Origin: Paulinella micropora
Taxonomy: Eukaryota; Cercozoa; Imbricatea; Euglyphida
DNA length: 44,060 nt
Assembly (NCBI GenBank): GCA_009731375.1
Contig: BJOX01000320.1
Coordinates: forward strand, 68,554 to 112,613
Direction of reading: 5' to 3'
Shown here: positions 1 through 10,105 of the stretch, piece after piece
Layout of the letters: each line of letters opens with the position of its first letter
Position numbering within the stretch: the first letter of the stretch is position 1
The notes under the pieces: generated by a model
Told to the model about the DNA's origin: nothing
What the model saw: only the letters and a program-made list of their open reading frames with translations
Database searches by the model: none
Made by a program: the position numbers and the translations under genes

Positions 1-96
1 ATACATATATACATACATACATACACATACATACATAGGTACATACATACATACGTACATACATACATACATACATACATATATACATACATATTA
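1..96. repeat. (ATAC)n microsatellite
   Basis: Imperfect ATAC/ACAT tetranucleotide repeat running from the window edge. It continues outside the window. No coding content. Confidence 0.9.
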
Positions 97-141
97 CCAC
101 ACAGAATAATGTAATGATGGATTGGTGAATGCAGGTTCAAC

Positions 142-351
142 ATGGAAAATGTTGCTGACTACTTTGTAAAAGCATGGATCAGAGAGTATCTGGATATCAT
201 GAACAAAGGGTTTCAAGTAGTTGTTGATACGCTCTTAGCCCAGTCTAAGCAAAGCAAGAGAATGGAAGGCGAGTTTGTGTACAAGGAGAAGGAGCCTCCG
301 AAAGTACTAAACTCTGGGAAGGGCAAAGCTACACGACAGAACAAACAGTGA
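142..351 (+). CDS. possible terminal exon of an unknown host gene
   Basis: An open frame of 69 codons ending in TGA at 349-351. It is directly preceded by a plausible 3' splice site (TGAATGCAG at about 127-135), so it may be the last exon of a gene lying to the left rather than an independent small gene. The peptide is mixed-charge: a hydrophobic or amphipathic first half (VADYFVKAWIREYLDIMNKG) and a lysine-rich tail. I do not recognise a family. The downstream 352-479 is AT-rich with nothing I can identify. Confidence is low because the upstream exon is outside the window. Confidence 0.3.
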   Translation: MENVADYFVKAWIREYLDIMNKGFQVVVDTLLAQSKQSKRMEGEFVYKEKEPPKVLNSGKGKATRQNKQ

Positions 352-479
352 ATAGTTTTTAAAATAGTCGCTGATACATTCATAAAGCAGATTAAAAAAA
401 TCAATATGATGAAATGGAATTAGTTATTATGAAGTAGATAATATTAAATTGATTAAATTTTTTATTAGATTATAATAAT

Positions 480-1137
480 GTTCCGGAAATAGTGTTCATA
501 TATACTCTAGTAGTTTCATACTATAAATAGCTAGTGATAGTTAATCACTTAAGTAGTTCGCTTTGCAGTTTGTATTAATATTCCAGAAACAAAATAGTAT
601 AAGTCAATTTTAATTTAGATTTATCGATTCCAGCAATTACAGTGTTTAAAAACACTATATATTTTTTAATATTAATAATTTGGAATCAATATCAAAATTG
701 TTATAACAAATCTGTATGGTTTGTGTTAATATTCATATTACTAAAACAGAATCATCTAATAAAGTTTCAATTTATATCAAGTTTACTATGATCAATTAAA
801 ACAATCACAATCTTGAACAACACTACTAAAAACATAGTTTTATATATTAATATCAAAATGTTTTTCATTCAATTAATTTAATATTGTGGAAACAAAATAG
901 TATAAGTAAATTTCATTTTAGATTTATTGATTCAAGCAATTACAATGTCTAAAAACAGTATATATTCTAATATATGATTAATTTGAAATCAATATTACAA
1001 TTATTTCATTAAATTTATATAGTTTGTGTTAACTTAATATTAATAGTAATAAAACAAAATAGTTTAATTAAATTTTAAATTATATCAAGTTTACTATAAT
1101 TAATTAAAACAATAACAATCTCTAATAACACTATTTG
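480..1137. repeat. AT-rich tandem repeat, about 300-bp period (two copies)
   Basis: The block holding GAAACAAAATAGTATAAG recurs at about 585 and 887. It is followed each time by similar text (ATTTAGATTTAT, AGCAATTACA, TATATCAAGTTTACTAT, AATTAAAACAATAACAATC). The period is about 302 bp with many substitutions, which fits old satellite-like DNA. A third partial unit lies at 3987-4080, on the other side of the piggyBac element, so that element inserted into this array. Confidence 0.75.
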
Positions 1138-1141
1138 TTAA

Positions 1142-1170
1142 GTTCCCGTGCCCGGTATCCAATTGGATAT
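1142..1170 (+). repeat. piggyBac left terminal inverted repeat and subterminal motif
   Basis: GTTCCCG directly follows TTAA. A palindromic GTATCCAATTGGATAT lies at 1155-1170 and a near copy (GTATCCAACTGGATAT) at 1344-1359. The repeated palindrome is a candidate transposase binding site. Confidence 0.75.
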
Positions 1171-1417
1171 GATATTAAAGTACTTTCAACGACTGGAAAA
1201 AATGATGAAATTATATTTAATTATAAAAAATTTGTTATAATATTATTCGATTGGACTCAAAGCTTAGAAAAATTTAATACAAAAGTTATAAACTGTCCTT
1301 GTCGCTCGTACCCGCTCCCTGCAATTAAATACAAATTGAAGTTGTATCCAACTGGATATGGTTATAGAAATGACCTTACATGAGCCCTTTTTCTTTTTTT
1401 TTTGGGATCTCCATGCT

Positions 1418-3709
1418 TTATGTGCCATCCATGACATGCACGACCATTTGTGCCACACAATGCCATTTCGGGGCCGCCTTTCCATGCACGTACTTACATA
1501 CTTTACAGCGCCTGCGTTTCGGCCTCTGCGTTGACTGATTGAACTCCTCCCCTGCTTCCCTTTTGCGTCGAATAGCATCGGACATATCAAACAGTGGATA
1601 CATGACCAGCTTCATGTGCGGTTCATTCGGTTTGGGCCCTCGCAGGTTCTCTGATTCTGGACTCAACATAGCCCAGTCTACTTCCGAGCAAGTTTTGCTT
1701 ACAAGCAAGCCGTTTGCCACCAAATGCTTGAAGAACCCTGGCCTGGTGGTGCCTTTCGAACGAAGGTAATTGGCACTCTGTGTGGTGCTAAAACGAAGGA
1801 AATGCAAGTACGCGTTCGTCATGGCGAAGTCCAACAAGATCAGAAAGTCATTGATTGTCCAGTCTCGCACAATCACATTGAGATTCATTGATCCATGCCC
1901 ATGGCGTAAAGAATTGAAGCGATCAACGCTGTTGAAACACTCATAATACTTTGCCACAACATCACAACGGGGAACGAAGGCTGTTTTGGTACTGAACCTA
2001 GCTTCCCGCGGTTTGCCAGCTAAAGTAGTGCCACATGTAGCAATAATTTGTTGCATATTATGATCATTTTGATTAACAGCAAGCAAGGGAATGCCATCCT
2101 TAATACAAACCGCACCTGCCAAATCCCCTTTGTTGTTGCCCCTGGCATGCCACAAAGTAAGTTTGGGAAAGTTGACGGTGGCAGTCTTCACCATGCCAGT
2201 AAAATCGAGGCCAACAGCTTTACATGCTAGTGCAGTCTTGACACTGGCGAACCAAGAGTCGCCTACTATCAGACGCCCTGTTCCATGCCATGGTTTGACC
2301 AAACGCAGCGTTGTTGCTGTGGTAACACCCCACTGTTGTACTCCTTCCTTATTGCGATCCCGATCCTTCCCTTCCACACATTCAAGAGCAATACAAATTC
2401 CCGTTGTTACATCGCAGGCGGTATGGTATTCCCTTCCAAGGGGGATTGGTTTACGTGGTACATACACTTGACCAGGCATCTCCTTGCCTGTCCATTTGCC
2501 CATGGATTCGTCAACAGTGATGCATGGGCCGGGGATAATGGCTACATTGAACTGCCAACCAAACTGTTCCATCATAAACCGTACAGGTAAGAAGGGATCA
2601 TCGGAGGTAGGTTCTGGCCCAAATTTCAGACACTGTAAAATGAGTTCGAATCAATTCTTTGACATGAACTTTCCATAGCCATCTCCTGGGAGACCATCAG
2701 CTGCTAATTCATGTTGGTCCACCCAATGGCCCCTCCGCCGACCTCTGTCTGCCAAAGAAATGAGAACTAAAAGCCCCAAAAAAACCGACATTTCCTCATG
2801 GGTCACAGGTTTCTTTAAGTACGATTCCTTTTGCTTTGCAAGCTCGGTGTTGGTGAACTCGATCATACGACTGATAACTTTTGGGGGGACAAAGTGCATG
2901 AAGTGCCTGTCCGACAAGAACAACAAAGAGAAATCAGAGAGATGAAAAGGGGCAGACATATGTAGGCTATGTATTACAAGGTAGCAAAGCATAGTGAAAA
3001 CAAGGTGCAGAAATGAGTACCTGCTCCACTCAAACTGTCTGGTCACATGACATCATTTTCAAAACAAACAACAGGAAATGACAGACGAACATACATACTT
3101 GCCCCACCCAGCTGGAATCCATGCAATATGCAAAACAGACAGACATCCAGGGAAGACTTACGAAAGAGGAGGAGCTGTGGAAGCGTTCGCTAACCTTGTC
3201 TTGGGTTCAAACACAGGCCTGTCTGCACTCCAATCGACTGTTTGTGACTGCAACTTCCACAAAAAACCATTTTTTACCAACTTGTCACCCTCAGTCTTCA
3301 CTTGTTCCTCTGTATTTGGACATACATTGTATCCCAAATGGAACTCTTCGTCACCACCTTCTTCGCTTTCTGAGTCTGAATTATTTGCCTCCTGTTCAGC
3401 TTTTAGTTCATTGTTCTTTCCTCCCTCATCCTCGACCTCTGTCTCTTCACCATCTGTAAGCTCTACGTGGACCTCGTTCAATCCACCGTCGATACAGGCA
3501 AAACCACTCACGGCCTGGTCCAGTTCAGGACGTAGAAATCCAGACGAAAAAAAATAGTCCTTCTTGTCCAAGTTGAGAGTCACAAGTGCTTTGTGATGTT
3601 TTGTTTCCTTATCCTTTAGTTCCCCAACAAGCCTTATGTCTTGATAGACTGTTTCACCAAATTTTCTTTTTGCCCAAGCCTTTCCCAGCTTTAGCAGGGA
3701 CCGAAACAC
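1418..3709 (-). pseudogene. piggyBac transposase (DDE_Tnp_1_7-like), broken
   Basis: Transcribed leftward. Exon 1 (3709 to about 3162) encodes an acidic N-terminal region. A GTAAGT donor at 3161 and a strong CAG acceptor at 2907 define a 255-nt intron with a consistent reading phase. Exon 2 (2906-1418) contains the catalytic core: ITVDESMGKW (first Asp), LIVGDSWFAS (second Asp), NSVDRFN (third Asp), then MTNAYL, as in piggyBac enzymes. A TGA at 2651-2653 interrupts the frame just before FELILQ; CGA to TGA is the likely change. The C-terminal cysteine-rich zinc-binding region starts (CKVCKYVHG) but its last part, including a CH..WHIKH stretch, continues in another frame past about 1455. The true start is unclear because the frame is open upstream of 3709 without an ATG; an upstream exon is possible. 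Confidence 0.85.
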
Positions 3710-3937
3710 ACGTTCCCACGTCCATGTTTTTTGAGTAAGTGGCAGTGTGAGGGCGAAAAAACCAAAAATAGGGTGGGTCAGTCAAGTGCCTTTTTCTCAG
3801 CTCCTACCTAATGTTTTGAGTCAAAAATTGTACGCGTCACTTCCTACAGTCATTCTTGAGCCTTGGGGCTATTTTTGAGTCATTTATTGTGCTCAATTGA
3901 TGAGATAAAATTTTCTGAAAACCGGTGCTGAAAAAAC

Positions 3938-3982
3938 GTATCCAATTGGCAACAAAAAATTCCAATTGGATACACCGGGAAC
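3938..3982 (-). repeat. piggyBac right terminal inverted repeat with subterminal inverted motif
   Basis: The end CGGGAAC abuts TTAA at 3983. Inside it GTATCCAATTGG (3938-3949) and CCAATTGGATAC (3962-3973) form an inverted pair matching the left-end motif. Confidence 0.72.
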
Positions 3983-3986
3983 TTAA

Positions 3987-4080
3987 ACACAATCGTCTAA
4001 TAACACAGTAGTTTATATCTGTATTAATGTCAAAGTATTTTTCATTAAATTAATTTAATATTTCGGAAACAAAATACATA
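3987..4080. repeat. third partial copy of the AT-rich tandem repeat
   Basis: Matches 826-900 (AACAC..TAGTTTATAT, TTTTTCATTAAATTAATTTAATAT, GAAACAAAATA in short blocks) and resumes the array interrupted by the piggyBac insertion. It then runs into microsatellite DNA. Confidence 0.65.
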
Positions 4081-4146
4081 CATACATATGTATATATATA
4101 TATATATATTCTATATATATATAGATCGGTAGATAGACAGATAGAC

Positions 4147-4189
<43 letters not shown>

Positions 4190-4190
4190 C

Positions 4191-4225
<35 letters not shown>

Positions 4226-4234
4226 CAGATAGAC

Positions 4235-4287
<53 letters not shown>

Positions 4288-4314
4288 TACACATAGATAT
4301 ACAGATAGATATAC

Positions 4315-4390
<76 letters not shown>

Positions 4391-4475
4391 ATAGATAGAT
4401 AGATAGATAGATAGGTAGATAGATATATGGATAGATAGATAGATATATGGATGAATGGATAGATAGATAGATAGT

Positions 4476-4526
<51 letters not shown>

Positions 4527-4535
4527 GTAGGTAGG

Positions 4536-4574
<39 letters not shown>

Positions 4575-4608
4575 GTAAATAGATAGATAGATAGATAGAT
4601 AGATAGAA
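4081..4608. repeat. (TA)n then (GATA)n microsatellite
   Basis: ATACATAC and TATATA lead into about 500 bp of GATA/TAGA tetranucleotides with occasional interruptions. Open frames here (Tyr-Leu-Ser-Ile repeats on the minus strand) are artefacts of the repeat. Confidence 0.95.
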
Positions 4609-4678
4609 CAAGAAGAAAAACAAGAAGAAGAAGAAGAAGAAGAAGAAGAAGAAGAAGAAGAAGAAGAAGAAGAAGAAG

Positions 4679-4739
<61 letters not shown>

Positions 4740-4850
4740 AAGAAGAAGAAGAAGAAGAAGAAGAAGAAGAAGAAGAAGAGAAGAAGAAGAAGAAGAAGAA
4801 GAAGAAGAAGAAGAAGAAGAAGAAGAAGAAGAAGAAGAAGAAGAAGAATG
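4609..4850. repeat. (AAG)n microsatellite
   Basis: About 240 bp of nearly pure GAA/AAG trinucleotides with two small interruptions. It gives poly-Leu, Phe or Ser frames on the minus strand that are not genes. Confidence 0.95.
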
Positions 4851-4861
4851 TGACTTAGTTC

Positions 4862-4985
4862 TGACTTTACTTCCTTTATAATTTCACTTTCGATTTCATT
4901 AAACAAGAAGAAGAAGAAGAGGAAGAAGACCTTACTTCCTGTGCAATTTCTCTTTCGATTTCATTAAAAGAAGAAGAAGAACAAG
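4862..4985. repeat. 66-bp tandem duplication containing AAG tracts
   Basis: The block starting GACTTTACTTCC (4862) recurs starting GACCTTACTTCC (4928). Each copy goes through TTTCGATTTCATTAAA into GAAGAAGAAG. This looks like expansion of the microsatellite together with its flank. The following 4986-5329 is unique sequence with no gene that I can support; it includes GTGGCAC motifs at about 5026 and 5055. Confidence 0.7.
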
Positions 4986-5329
4986 AAGAAGACCAAGAAG
5001 ACCCGCGGTGTCGCCTGGTGGTAGGTGGCACTAATTGAATTGCGCCGATTGCATGAGTGGCACCGTCTGCCATAAACATAAGTTTTTTTTTACCTATATC
5101 AGTGCCTTTCGGAAGTCTTTTTCACACTGTCAGTCCTAAAAGGTTTTGATCAAATTCAAACCCATGGACTGTTTGTATTGTTTGGTTCTTTTCATTGTTC
5201 TGTTCTATTCTTGTGTCTCTTTTTTCTTCTCGTCTTCATATTTATCTCCTGCTTCCTTCGTTGTTGTTGTTATGGTGTGCATTATCGTTATTAGTGTGCA
5301 AATCAAAATGTCGCTGTAATGGCGCGTTT

Positions 5330-5374
<45 letters not shown>

Positions 5375-5452
5375 CTCTCTCTTTCTCTCTCTTTCTCTCT
5401 CTTTGTCTGTCTCTCTCTCTCTCTCTTGTCTCTCTCTCTCTCGCTCTTTCTG

Positions 5453-5494
<42 letters not shown>

Positions 5495-5495
5495 C

Positions 5496-5549
<54 letters not shown>
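5330..5549. repeat. (CT)n microsatellite ending at an assembly gap
   Basis: CT dinucleotide repeat with TTTCTCTC variants. The assembly stops inside the repeat, as expected for unresolvable simple sequence. Confidence 0.95.
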
Positions 5550-6154
5550 NNNNNNNNNNNNNNNNNNNNNNNNNNNNNNNNNNNNNNNNNNNNNNNNNNN
5601 NNNNNNNNNNNNNNNNNNNNNNNNNNNNNNNNNNNNNNNNNNNNNNNNNNNNNNNNNNNNNNNNNNNNNNNNNNNNNNNNNNNNNNNNNNNNNNNNNNNN
5701 NNNNNNNNNNNNNNNNNNNNNNNNNNNNNNNNNNNNNNNNNNNNNNNNNNNNNNNNNNNNNNNNNNNNNNNNNNNNNNNNNNNNNNNNNNNNNNNNNNNN
5801 NNNNNNNNNNNNNNNNNNNNNNNNNNNNNNNNNNNNNNNNNNNNNNNNNNNNNNNNNNNNNNNNNNNNNNNNNNNNNNNNNNNNNNNNNNNNNNNNNNNN
5901 NNNNNNNNNNNNNNNNNNNNNNNNNNNNNNNNNNNNNNNNNNNNNNNNNNNNNNNNNNNNNNNNNNNNNNNNNNNNNNNNNNNNNNNNNNNNNNNNNNNN
6001 NNNNNNNNNNNNNNNNNNNNNNNNNNNNNNNNNNNNNNNNNNNNNNNNNNNNNNNNNNNNNNNNNNNNNNNNNNNNNNNNNNNNNNNNNNNNNNNNNNNN
6101 NNNNNNNNNNNNNNNNNNNNNNNNNNNNNNNNNNNNNNNNNNNNNNNNNNNNNN
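5550..6154. other. assembly gap (605 N)
   Basis: Run of N. Content unknown; it could hide the upstream part of the nuclease gene that begins right after it. Confidence 0.99.
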
Positions 6155-6167
6155 TCTCTAGTAGGGT

Positions 6168-7292
6168 ATGATATCACTTCGTGAGTGGCTGGAATGTAAC
6201 CGAGAGGGCAGAGACAATCTGAAGAAGAAAAATCCACTAGCCAGTGACAACGCGGTGTTGTTTAACCCTGAAAAACATGTGTACACGTTGCAGAAAAAGA
6301 TTGTGTGTGGTGCTAGAGAGCAGGTTGTGTCAGTAATCTTTCCTAGCAGCGTGACAGGGTTCGTAAAATCCTTTTTTCCGCCTTTTGATGAGAGCATTCT
6401 ATCAGAAAGTTGTGCAAAAAATCGGTGTGTTGAGGTCGCAGAAGTGCTGCAGGAATGGAGCGATGCGAGGGAAGCAGGTACTACGATGCACGCGTACATC
6501 GAGAGCGTCTACAATGACATACGAGTACCACAAGAACCATGGGAATTAGGGCGTGAGTTTGTTCAGTTTGAGGTGTTCAAAAAGTACATAAGTGAAGAGA
6601 AAGGGTGGATCCCGTTTCGGACTGAATTAATTCTGTATTCAGAACGGTACATGGTAGCGGGGTCGTGTGACATTGTGTTTCTGGATCCGAAAACAGAAAT
6701 GGTTTATATATGTGATTGGAAGCGAAGTAAACGGATTTGGGAACGTTCTTTCCAAGGCTTGACAGGGTTTGAACCTTGCGAAGATCTATCAGACTGCAAT
6801 CTTACACACTACCACCTGCAGTTGAATGCATACCGTTTTCTCTTTGAATCACAGGTCGGAAAGAAAGTAGGTGGCATGTATCTAGCTGTATTTCATCCAG
6901 GACAGGAACATTATAAGTTTTTATCTGTTCCTGATTATTCCAAGAAGATCGCAACTTGCTTCGGTATTCGTCGTTTACATCTGCTGCAGAAGTGCATTAC
7001 TAAGTTGCGTGTGTTGGTGGATCAGGACAGGCAGATTGCTCTGCAACATTGTTTGTTATTAGATTGCTTAAGATGTGACGTCAAGCTGTCTTGTTGGCGT
7101 GCAGTAAGCGATGCAAACAATGAGCAACAGAGGAGGCAGGCATGGGAAAAGCTAGTGATTCCAACTGTCCTGGATGAAGACATACCACTGACAGCTTTAC
7201 AACCTTGGGTTGGTATAGGTCATCAGCAAACAGAGGTGGAGGTGGTAACTCGTTTGAACATACCAGATGGGTGCAGAGTTTTTGGACTCTGA
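6168..7292 (+). CDS. PD-(D/E)XK (RecB/Cas4-like) nuclease
   Basis: Uninterrupted 374-codon gene. The core of the PD-(D/E)XK fold is visible in order: GTTMHAYIE (about residues 104-112), a conserved Glu in the FRTELILY strand, AGSCDIVF (about 164-171) carrying the metal-binding Asp, YICDWKRSK (about 180-188) supplying the Asp and Lys of the signature, and LQLNAYRFL (about 217-225), the Q-x3-Y motif of RecB-type nucleases. An N-terminal segment VIFPSSVTGFVKSFFPPFDE precedes it. A cysteine-containing tail (LLLDCLRCDVKLSC) could bind a metal but is not a clear Fe-S set. The known role of this fold is DNA end or strand cleavage. It lies 1.5 kb upstream of the Helitron Rep-helicase on the same strand and may be Helitron cargo, a partner gene, or an independent relic. 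The start is the first ATG after the gap; an earlier start or exon cannot be excluded. Confidence 0.8.
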   Translation: MISLREWLECNREGRDNLKKKNPLASDNAVLFNPEKHVYTLQKKIVCGAREQVVSVIFPSSVTGFVKSFFPPFDESILSESCAKNRCVEVAEVLQEWSDAREAGTTMHAYIESVYNDIRVPQEPWELGREFVQFEVFKKYISEEKGWIPFRTELILYSERYMVAGSCDIVFLDPKTEMVYICDWKRSKRIWERSFQGLTGFEPCEDLSDCNLTHYHLQLNAYRFLFESQVGKKVGGMYLAVFHPGQEHYKFLSVPDYSKKIATCFGIRRLHLLQKCITKLRVLVDQDRQIALQHCLLLDCLRCDVKLSCWRAVSDANNEQQRRQAWEKLVIPTVLDEDIPLTALQPWVGIGHQQTEVEVVTRLNIPDGCRVFGL

Positions 7293-7313
7293 GACACTAG
7301 CAAGCTATGAATC

Positions 7314-7416
<103 letters not shown>

Positions 7417-7429
7417 TAATGTTGTATGT

Positions 7430-8560
7430 GCTAAATATTTCACGATGCAGCAAGTTTGCTCAATGAATTCAGTTTGCTGAATCAGCATAGTGAGGCAAGG
7501 CCGATGGTATTAACATCGACCTTGCCGTACTGTACTGATTGATTGCACAATAAGTAACCGTTTGCTAAATCAGCATAATGCAGCAAGGCTATTTTTTCGT
7601 TTGTCTTACAATTGTCAGCGCCAGTTTCTAATTTCTACCTTTGTAGGTGATCGTGACGTCAATTGGAAGGATGCTGCGCTTTCATGGACACGTCCTTCTT
7701 GCTAAAGTAGGACGTGTTGATGACAAACGCGATATGGATGTCGTATGTGTTAAACATTTTGAGATGCAGCAAGTTTGCACAATAACTTACAGTTTGCTGA
7801 ACCAGCATAGTGAGGCAAGGCCGATAGTAATAAGTATTGACATCGGCCTTGCTGTACTGTACTGATAGATTGCAGTGTCGCGTTAAGAATGGAACCTTGT
7901 GACGTCTTCAAGCCAGTGATCCAGCAGCGGAACAAGAAGGGTGTGCAAGAACAATTTTCTGCCTTTGTAGGTGACCTTGACGCCTATTGGAAAGATGCTG
8001 CACTTGCTTGGATATATCGTTCTTTGTAAAGTACGATATGTTGAAGCAAACTACTATATGGATGTTGTATCTGCTAAACATTTCAAGATGGAGGAAGTTT
8101 GCAGAATAACCTTACAGTTTGCTGAAGCAGCATAGTGCGGCAAGGCCGATGGTATTGACATCGGCATTGCTGTATTGTACTGTACTGTACTGTGACGTCT
8201 TCAATCCAGGCTCGTTTTTAGGTTTGTAACTGTGTTTGCGCTCTTGTAGAGGAGCTAGTTCACAATTGGAACCCACACAGATGCAGTGTCGCGTTAAGAA
8301 TGGAACCTTGTGACGTCTTCAATCGATTGATCCAGCAGCGGAACAAGTAGTGTGTGCAAGAACATATACAAATAGTTATTTGATTCTCCTTCATTTACAA
8401 CCTTCTACGTAAGCGGATATCTGACAGCACTCTAAGCGAAGCAGAATCAAATAATTTATGTAACTGTCGAGTTACCGATAACTCAATTAGTATAGTACAG
8501 CAAGACCGATTGTATTCAGACTGGTTTTGTTGTACTGTACTAATCAAACTGGATCAAAGT
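7430..8560 (+). repeat. tandem array of 321-325 bp units, each with a GCAAGGCCGAT hairpin
   Basis: Three clear units and a diverged fourth. Each unit ends with CAGTTTGCTGAA, CAGCATAGTG, then a hairpin followed by TGTACTGTAC. The hairpin left arms start at about 7494, 7815, 8140 and 8500. Stems are GGCAAGG..CCTTGCC plus CGATG/CATCG (7494-7526), an 11-bp perfect GCAAGGCCGAT/ATCGGCCTTGC (7815-7825 with 7842-7852), a 12-bp stem with one mismatch (8140-8151 with 8159-8170), and a weaker one at 8501-8529. Other shared blocks are GTAGGTGA and GCAGTGTCGCGTTAAGAATG (7873 and 8283). No gene is supported here. The hairpins could be Helitron-related ends, a bound regulatory array, or an unrelated satellite. 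Confidence 0.75.
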
Positions 8561-8787
8561 CTGTGACAATTTTTTTTCCGATGTATAAGCTTTGATTGGC
8601 ATGAGACGACGGTGGTTAGTGAAGCTAGGACTGATCATTATTGTGTTCCATAGTGATTAATCATCATCTTGTCAGAATGTGTTTGATAATGTTTATTAAG
8701 GTGTGAGTAACTGTTTATTTCGTTGTTGCGGTTGTAATATCGTTGTATTTTATATAGGTGAAACAGTATCATTTCGATAAAGTAAAT
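8561..8787 (+). promoter_or_regulatory. probable 5' region of the Helitron gene
   Basis: AT-rich sequence upstream of the ATG at 8788 with TATTTTATATAG at about 8746-8757. This is either a TATA-like element or a 3' splice site (ATATAG then GTGAAACAG). I cannot tell which. Confidence 0.3.
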
Positions 8788-9350
8788 ATGTCGCGCTCGC
8801 AATTCGTTGCGGACGAAGCGTCTGGTGGTTTGGGTGAAGATTCACCTGGTGACGAAGGTTCAGACGGTGAGGCAGGAAGCATCGGTGACTTTGTGGAGGA
8901 AGAACAGGGGTTAGAAGGCAAAGATGATTTTAATCATTGTTTGGTTGACAACCAGCTTGAAGAAGAAGACAATAAGCTGCTGGAGGAGGAAGGACTGCAA
9001 TGGATACAGGTTTGACTCATAGTTTGTTGTTACGTATTATTAGTCGATTTATCATGACTGTTTTTTTGGTACGTAGCACTTGGAGGATATAGAAGTTCGT
9101 TCTCAGTGTGGCGATCAAGCTGATGAACCTAGTAGCGATGGCGACATGCGAGGGGAAGGGGCAAGAGGGTTCGTGCCTGTTCAACAGCAGGAGACATTCC
9201 AGAAGCTGAACGAGCAGTATGTATTCAACATGCAACAGAAGTTTGCAGCGAAATACAAAGGCGAGGGAAAGTTTCCGGACGATGCAGTGTGGTACAAGCA
9301 GAATGAACTTGAGAGTTTTGTTTCTTCTCATGCTTTTTTCGGATCCCAGG
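8788..9350 (+). CDS. Helitron gene, acidic N-terminal exons
   Basis: The ATG at 8788 opens a strongly acidic stretch rich in Glu, Asp and Gly. An intron at 9010-9076 (GT-AG, phase 0, 67 nt) joins it to a second exon whose peptide passes through VPVQQQETFQKLNEQYVFN and ends near FVSSHAFFGS. After that the reading frame must change to reach the lysine-rich exon. A polypyrimidine tract and CAG at 9350 suggest a 3' splice site, but the only donor giving the right phase (9315) would make a 36-nt intron, so a one-base deletion in the T6 tract is an alternative. I recognise no catalytic domain here; such acidic regions are usually unstructured. Confidence 0.55.
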
Positions 9351-9991
9351 CAAGATGATACGCAAGAGAAAGGAATTATACGAAACCATGCTAGCTAGGG
9401 CTGGCAGTGCAAGCACTATTGCTGATTCCAAACTGTGCTTAGGAAGTTTGCATGACAAGGTTCTTCGCAAGCGAAAGAAAACCACAGAGGGGAGCGCTGA
9501 ACCGAGTCCAAAAGAAAAGAAACGAAAAAAGAAAACAGCCAGCAAAACAAAAAGCAAAACCAGACGATCATCAAAGAAGTTGAAAGACAAGAAGCAACCG
9601 AAATCAGAAAACAAGAAGCAACATAAGTCGGAGAATAAGCAGCAAAAGTGCAAAATAAAGAAGCGCAAATACAAGAGAAAGCAGGTGCGGGCGAGGCAGG
9701 AAGAAGCACAGCGTATGGCTGGCAAGAAAATGCGGACGCTGGTAGATTTGTGGGATAACGATAAGAAGAAGAATGAACAATCTGGTAATTCTTTCCTTAA
9801 TACTTTCTAAGAACTCTGTATTCTTAAACAATACATCCACATTAGGTACCTTACCTAACGATATGTACTGATGTTTTTTGCAGGAGAAAGAGATGGCAGT
9901 CAAGGAAATTCTGAAGAAGCGCAGCGGGTGGTTGACAACGCTAATCAGACGCTTGTAGATATGCGGGACGAGAAGAAGAACAAACAATCAG
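9351..9991 (+). CDS. Helitron gene, lysine-rich exons
   Basis: The frame from 9351 gives a highly basic segment, KRKK-type clusters from about 9465 to 9690, resembling multiple nuclear localisation signals and an unstructured nucleic-acid-binding tail. An intron at 9785-9883 (donor GGTAATT, acceptor TTTTTTGCAG) leads to a short exon (9884-9991). The next junction (9992-10105) has good splice signals but puts the following exon into a frame that stops at once, so either an indel or a different splice site is involved. The two exon ends read similarly (LVDLWDNDKKKNEQ and LVDMRDEKKNKQ), suggesting an exon duplication. Confidence 0.5.
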
Positions 9992-10105
9992 GTCCTTTCT
10001 CCCAGCATCTCTTCTGCACATACTTTTTAGACATCTACACACATGCATGATACTTACGTATCCAACCCATTTGACTAACAATGAATTATTTGGTGTTATT
10101 AGCAG

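Larger units (their letters stand above)
1142..3982 (-). mobile_element. piggyBac-superfamily DNA transposon, non-autonomous by mutation
   Basis: A 2841-bp element bounded by the TTAA target duplication typical of piggyBac (1138-1141 and 3983-3986). Termini begin GTTCCCG on both ends as inverted repeats, then diverge slightly before a shared TATCCAATTGGA block. It contains one transposase gene on the minus strand with one probable intron. The transposase has a premature stop and a probable C-terminal frameshift, so this copy should not make full-length enzyme. The flanks on both sides are pieces of the same AT-rich repeat, which supports these borders. Confidence 0.88.

Noticed and set aside
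1135-1383. Rightward 82-codon frame at the piggyBac left end
   Set aside because: It covers the terminal repeat and 3' untranslated region of the transposase, with no start context or recognisable protein.
4110-4608. CRISPR-like regularly spaced repeat
   Set aside because: It is a pure tetranucleotide repeat without unique spacers, in a eukaryotic context.
4050-5079. Long minus-strand open frames rich in Tyr-Leu-Ser-Ile, Leu or Phe
   Set aside because: They are translations of GATA and AAG microsatellites with no complexity or start context.
5195-6237. Frames of about 330 codons across the gap with Ser-Leu or Arg-Glu repeats
   Set aside because: They consist of a CT microsatellite plus N bases.
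7647-7935. Short open frames inside the hairpin repeat array
   Set aside because: They are not conserved between repeat units, which differ by frame-changing indels.
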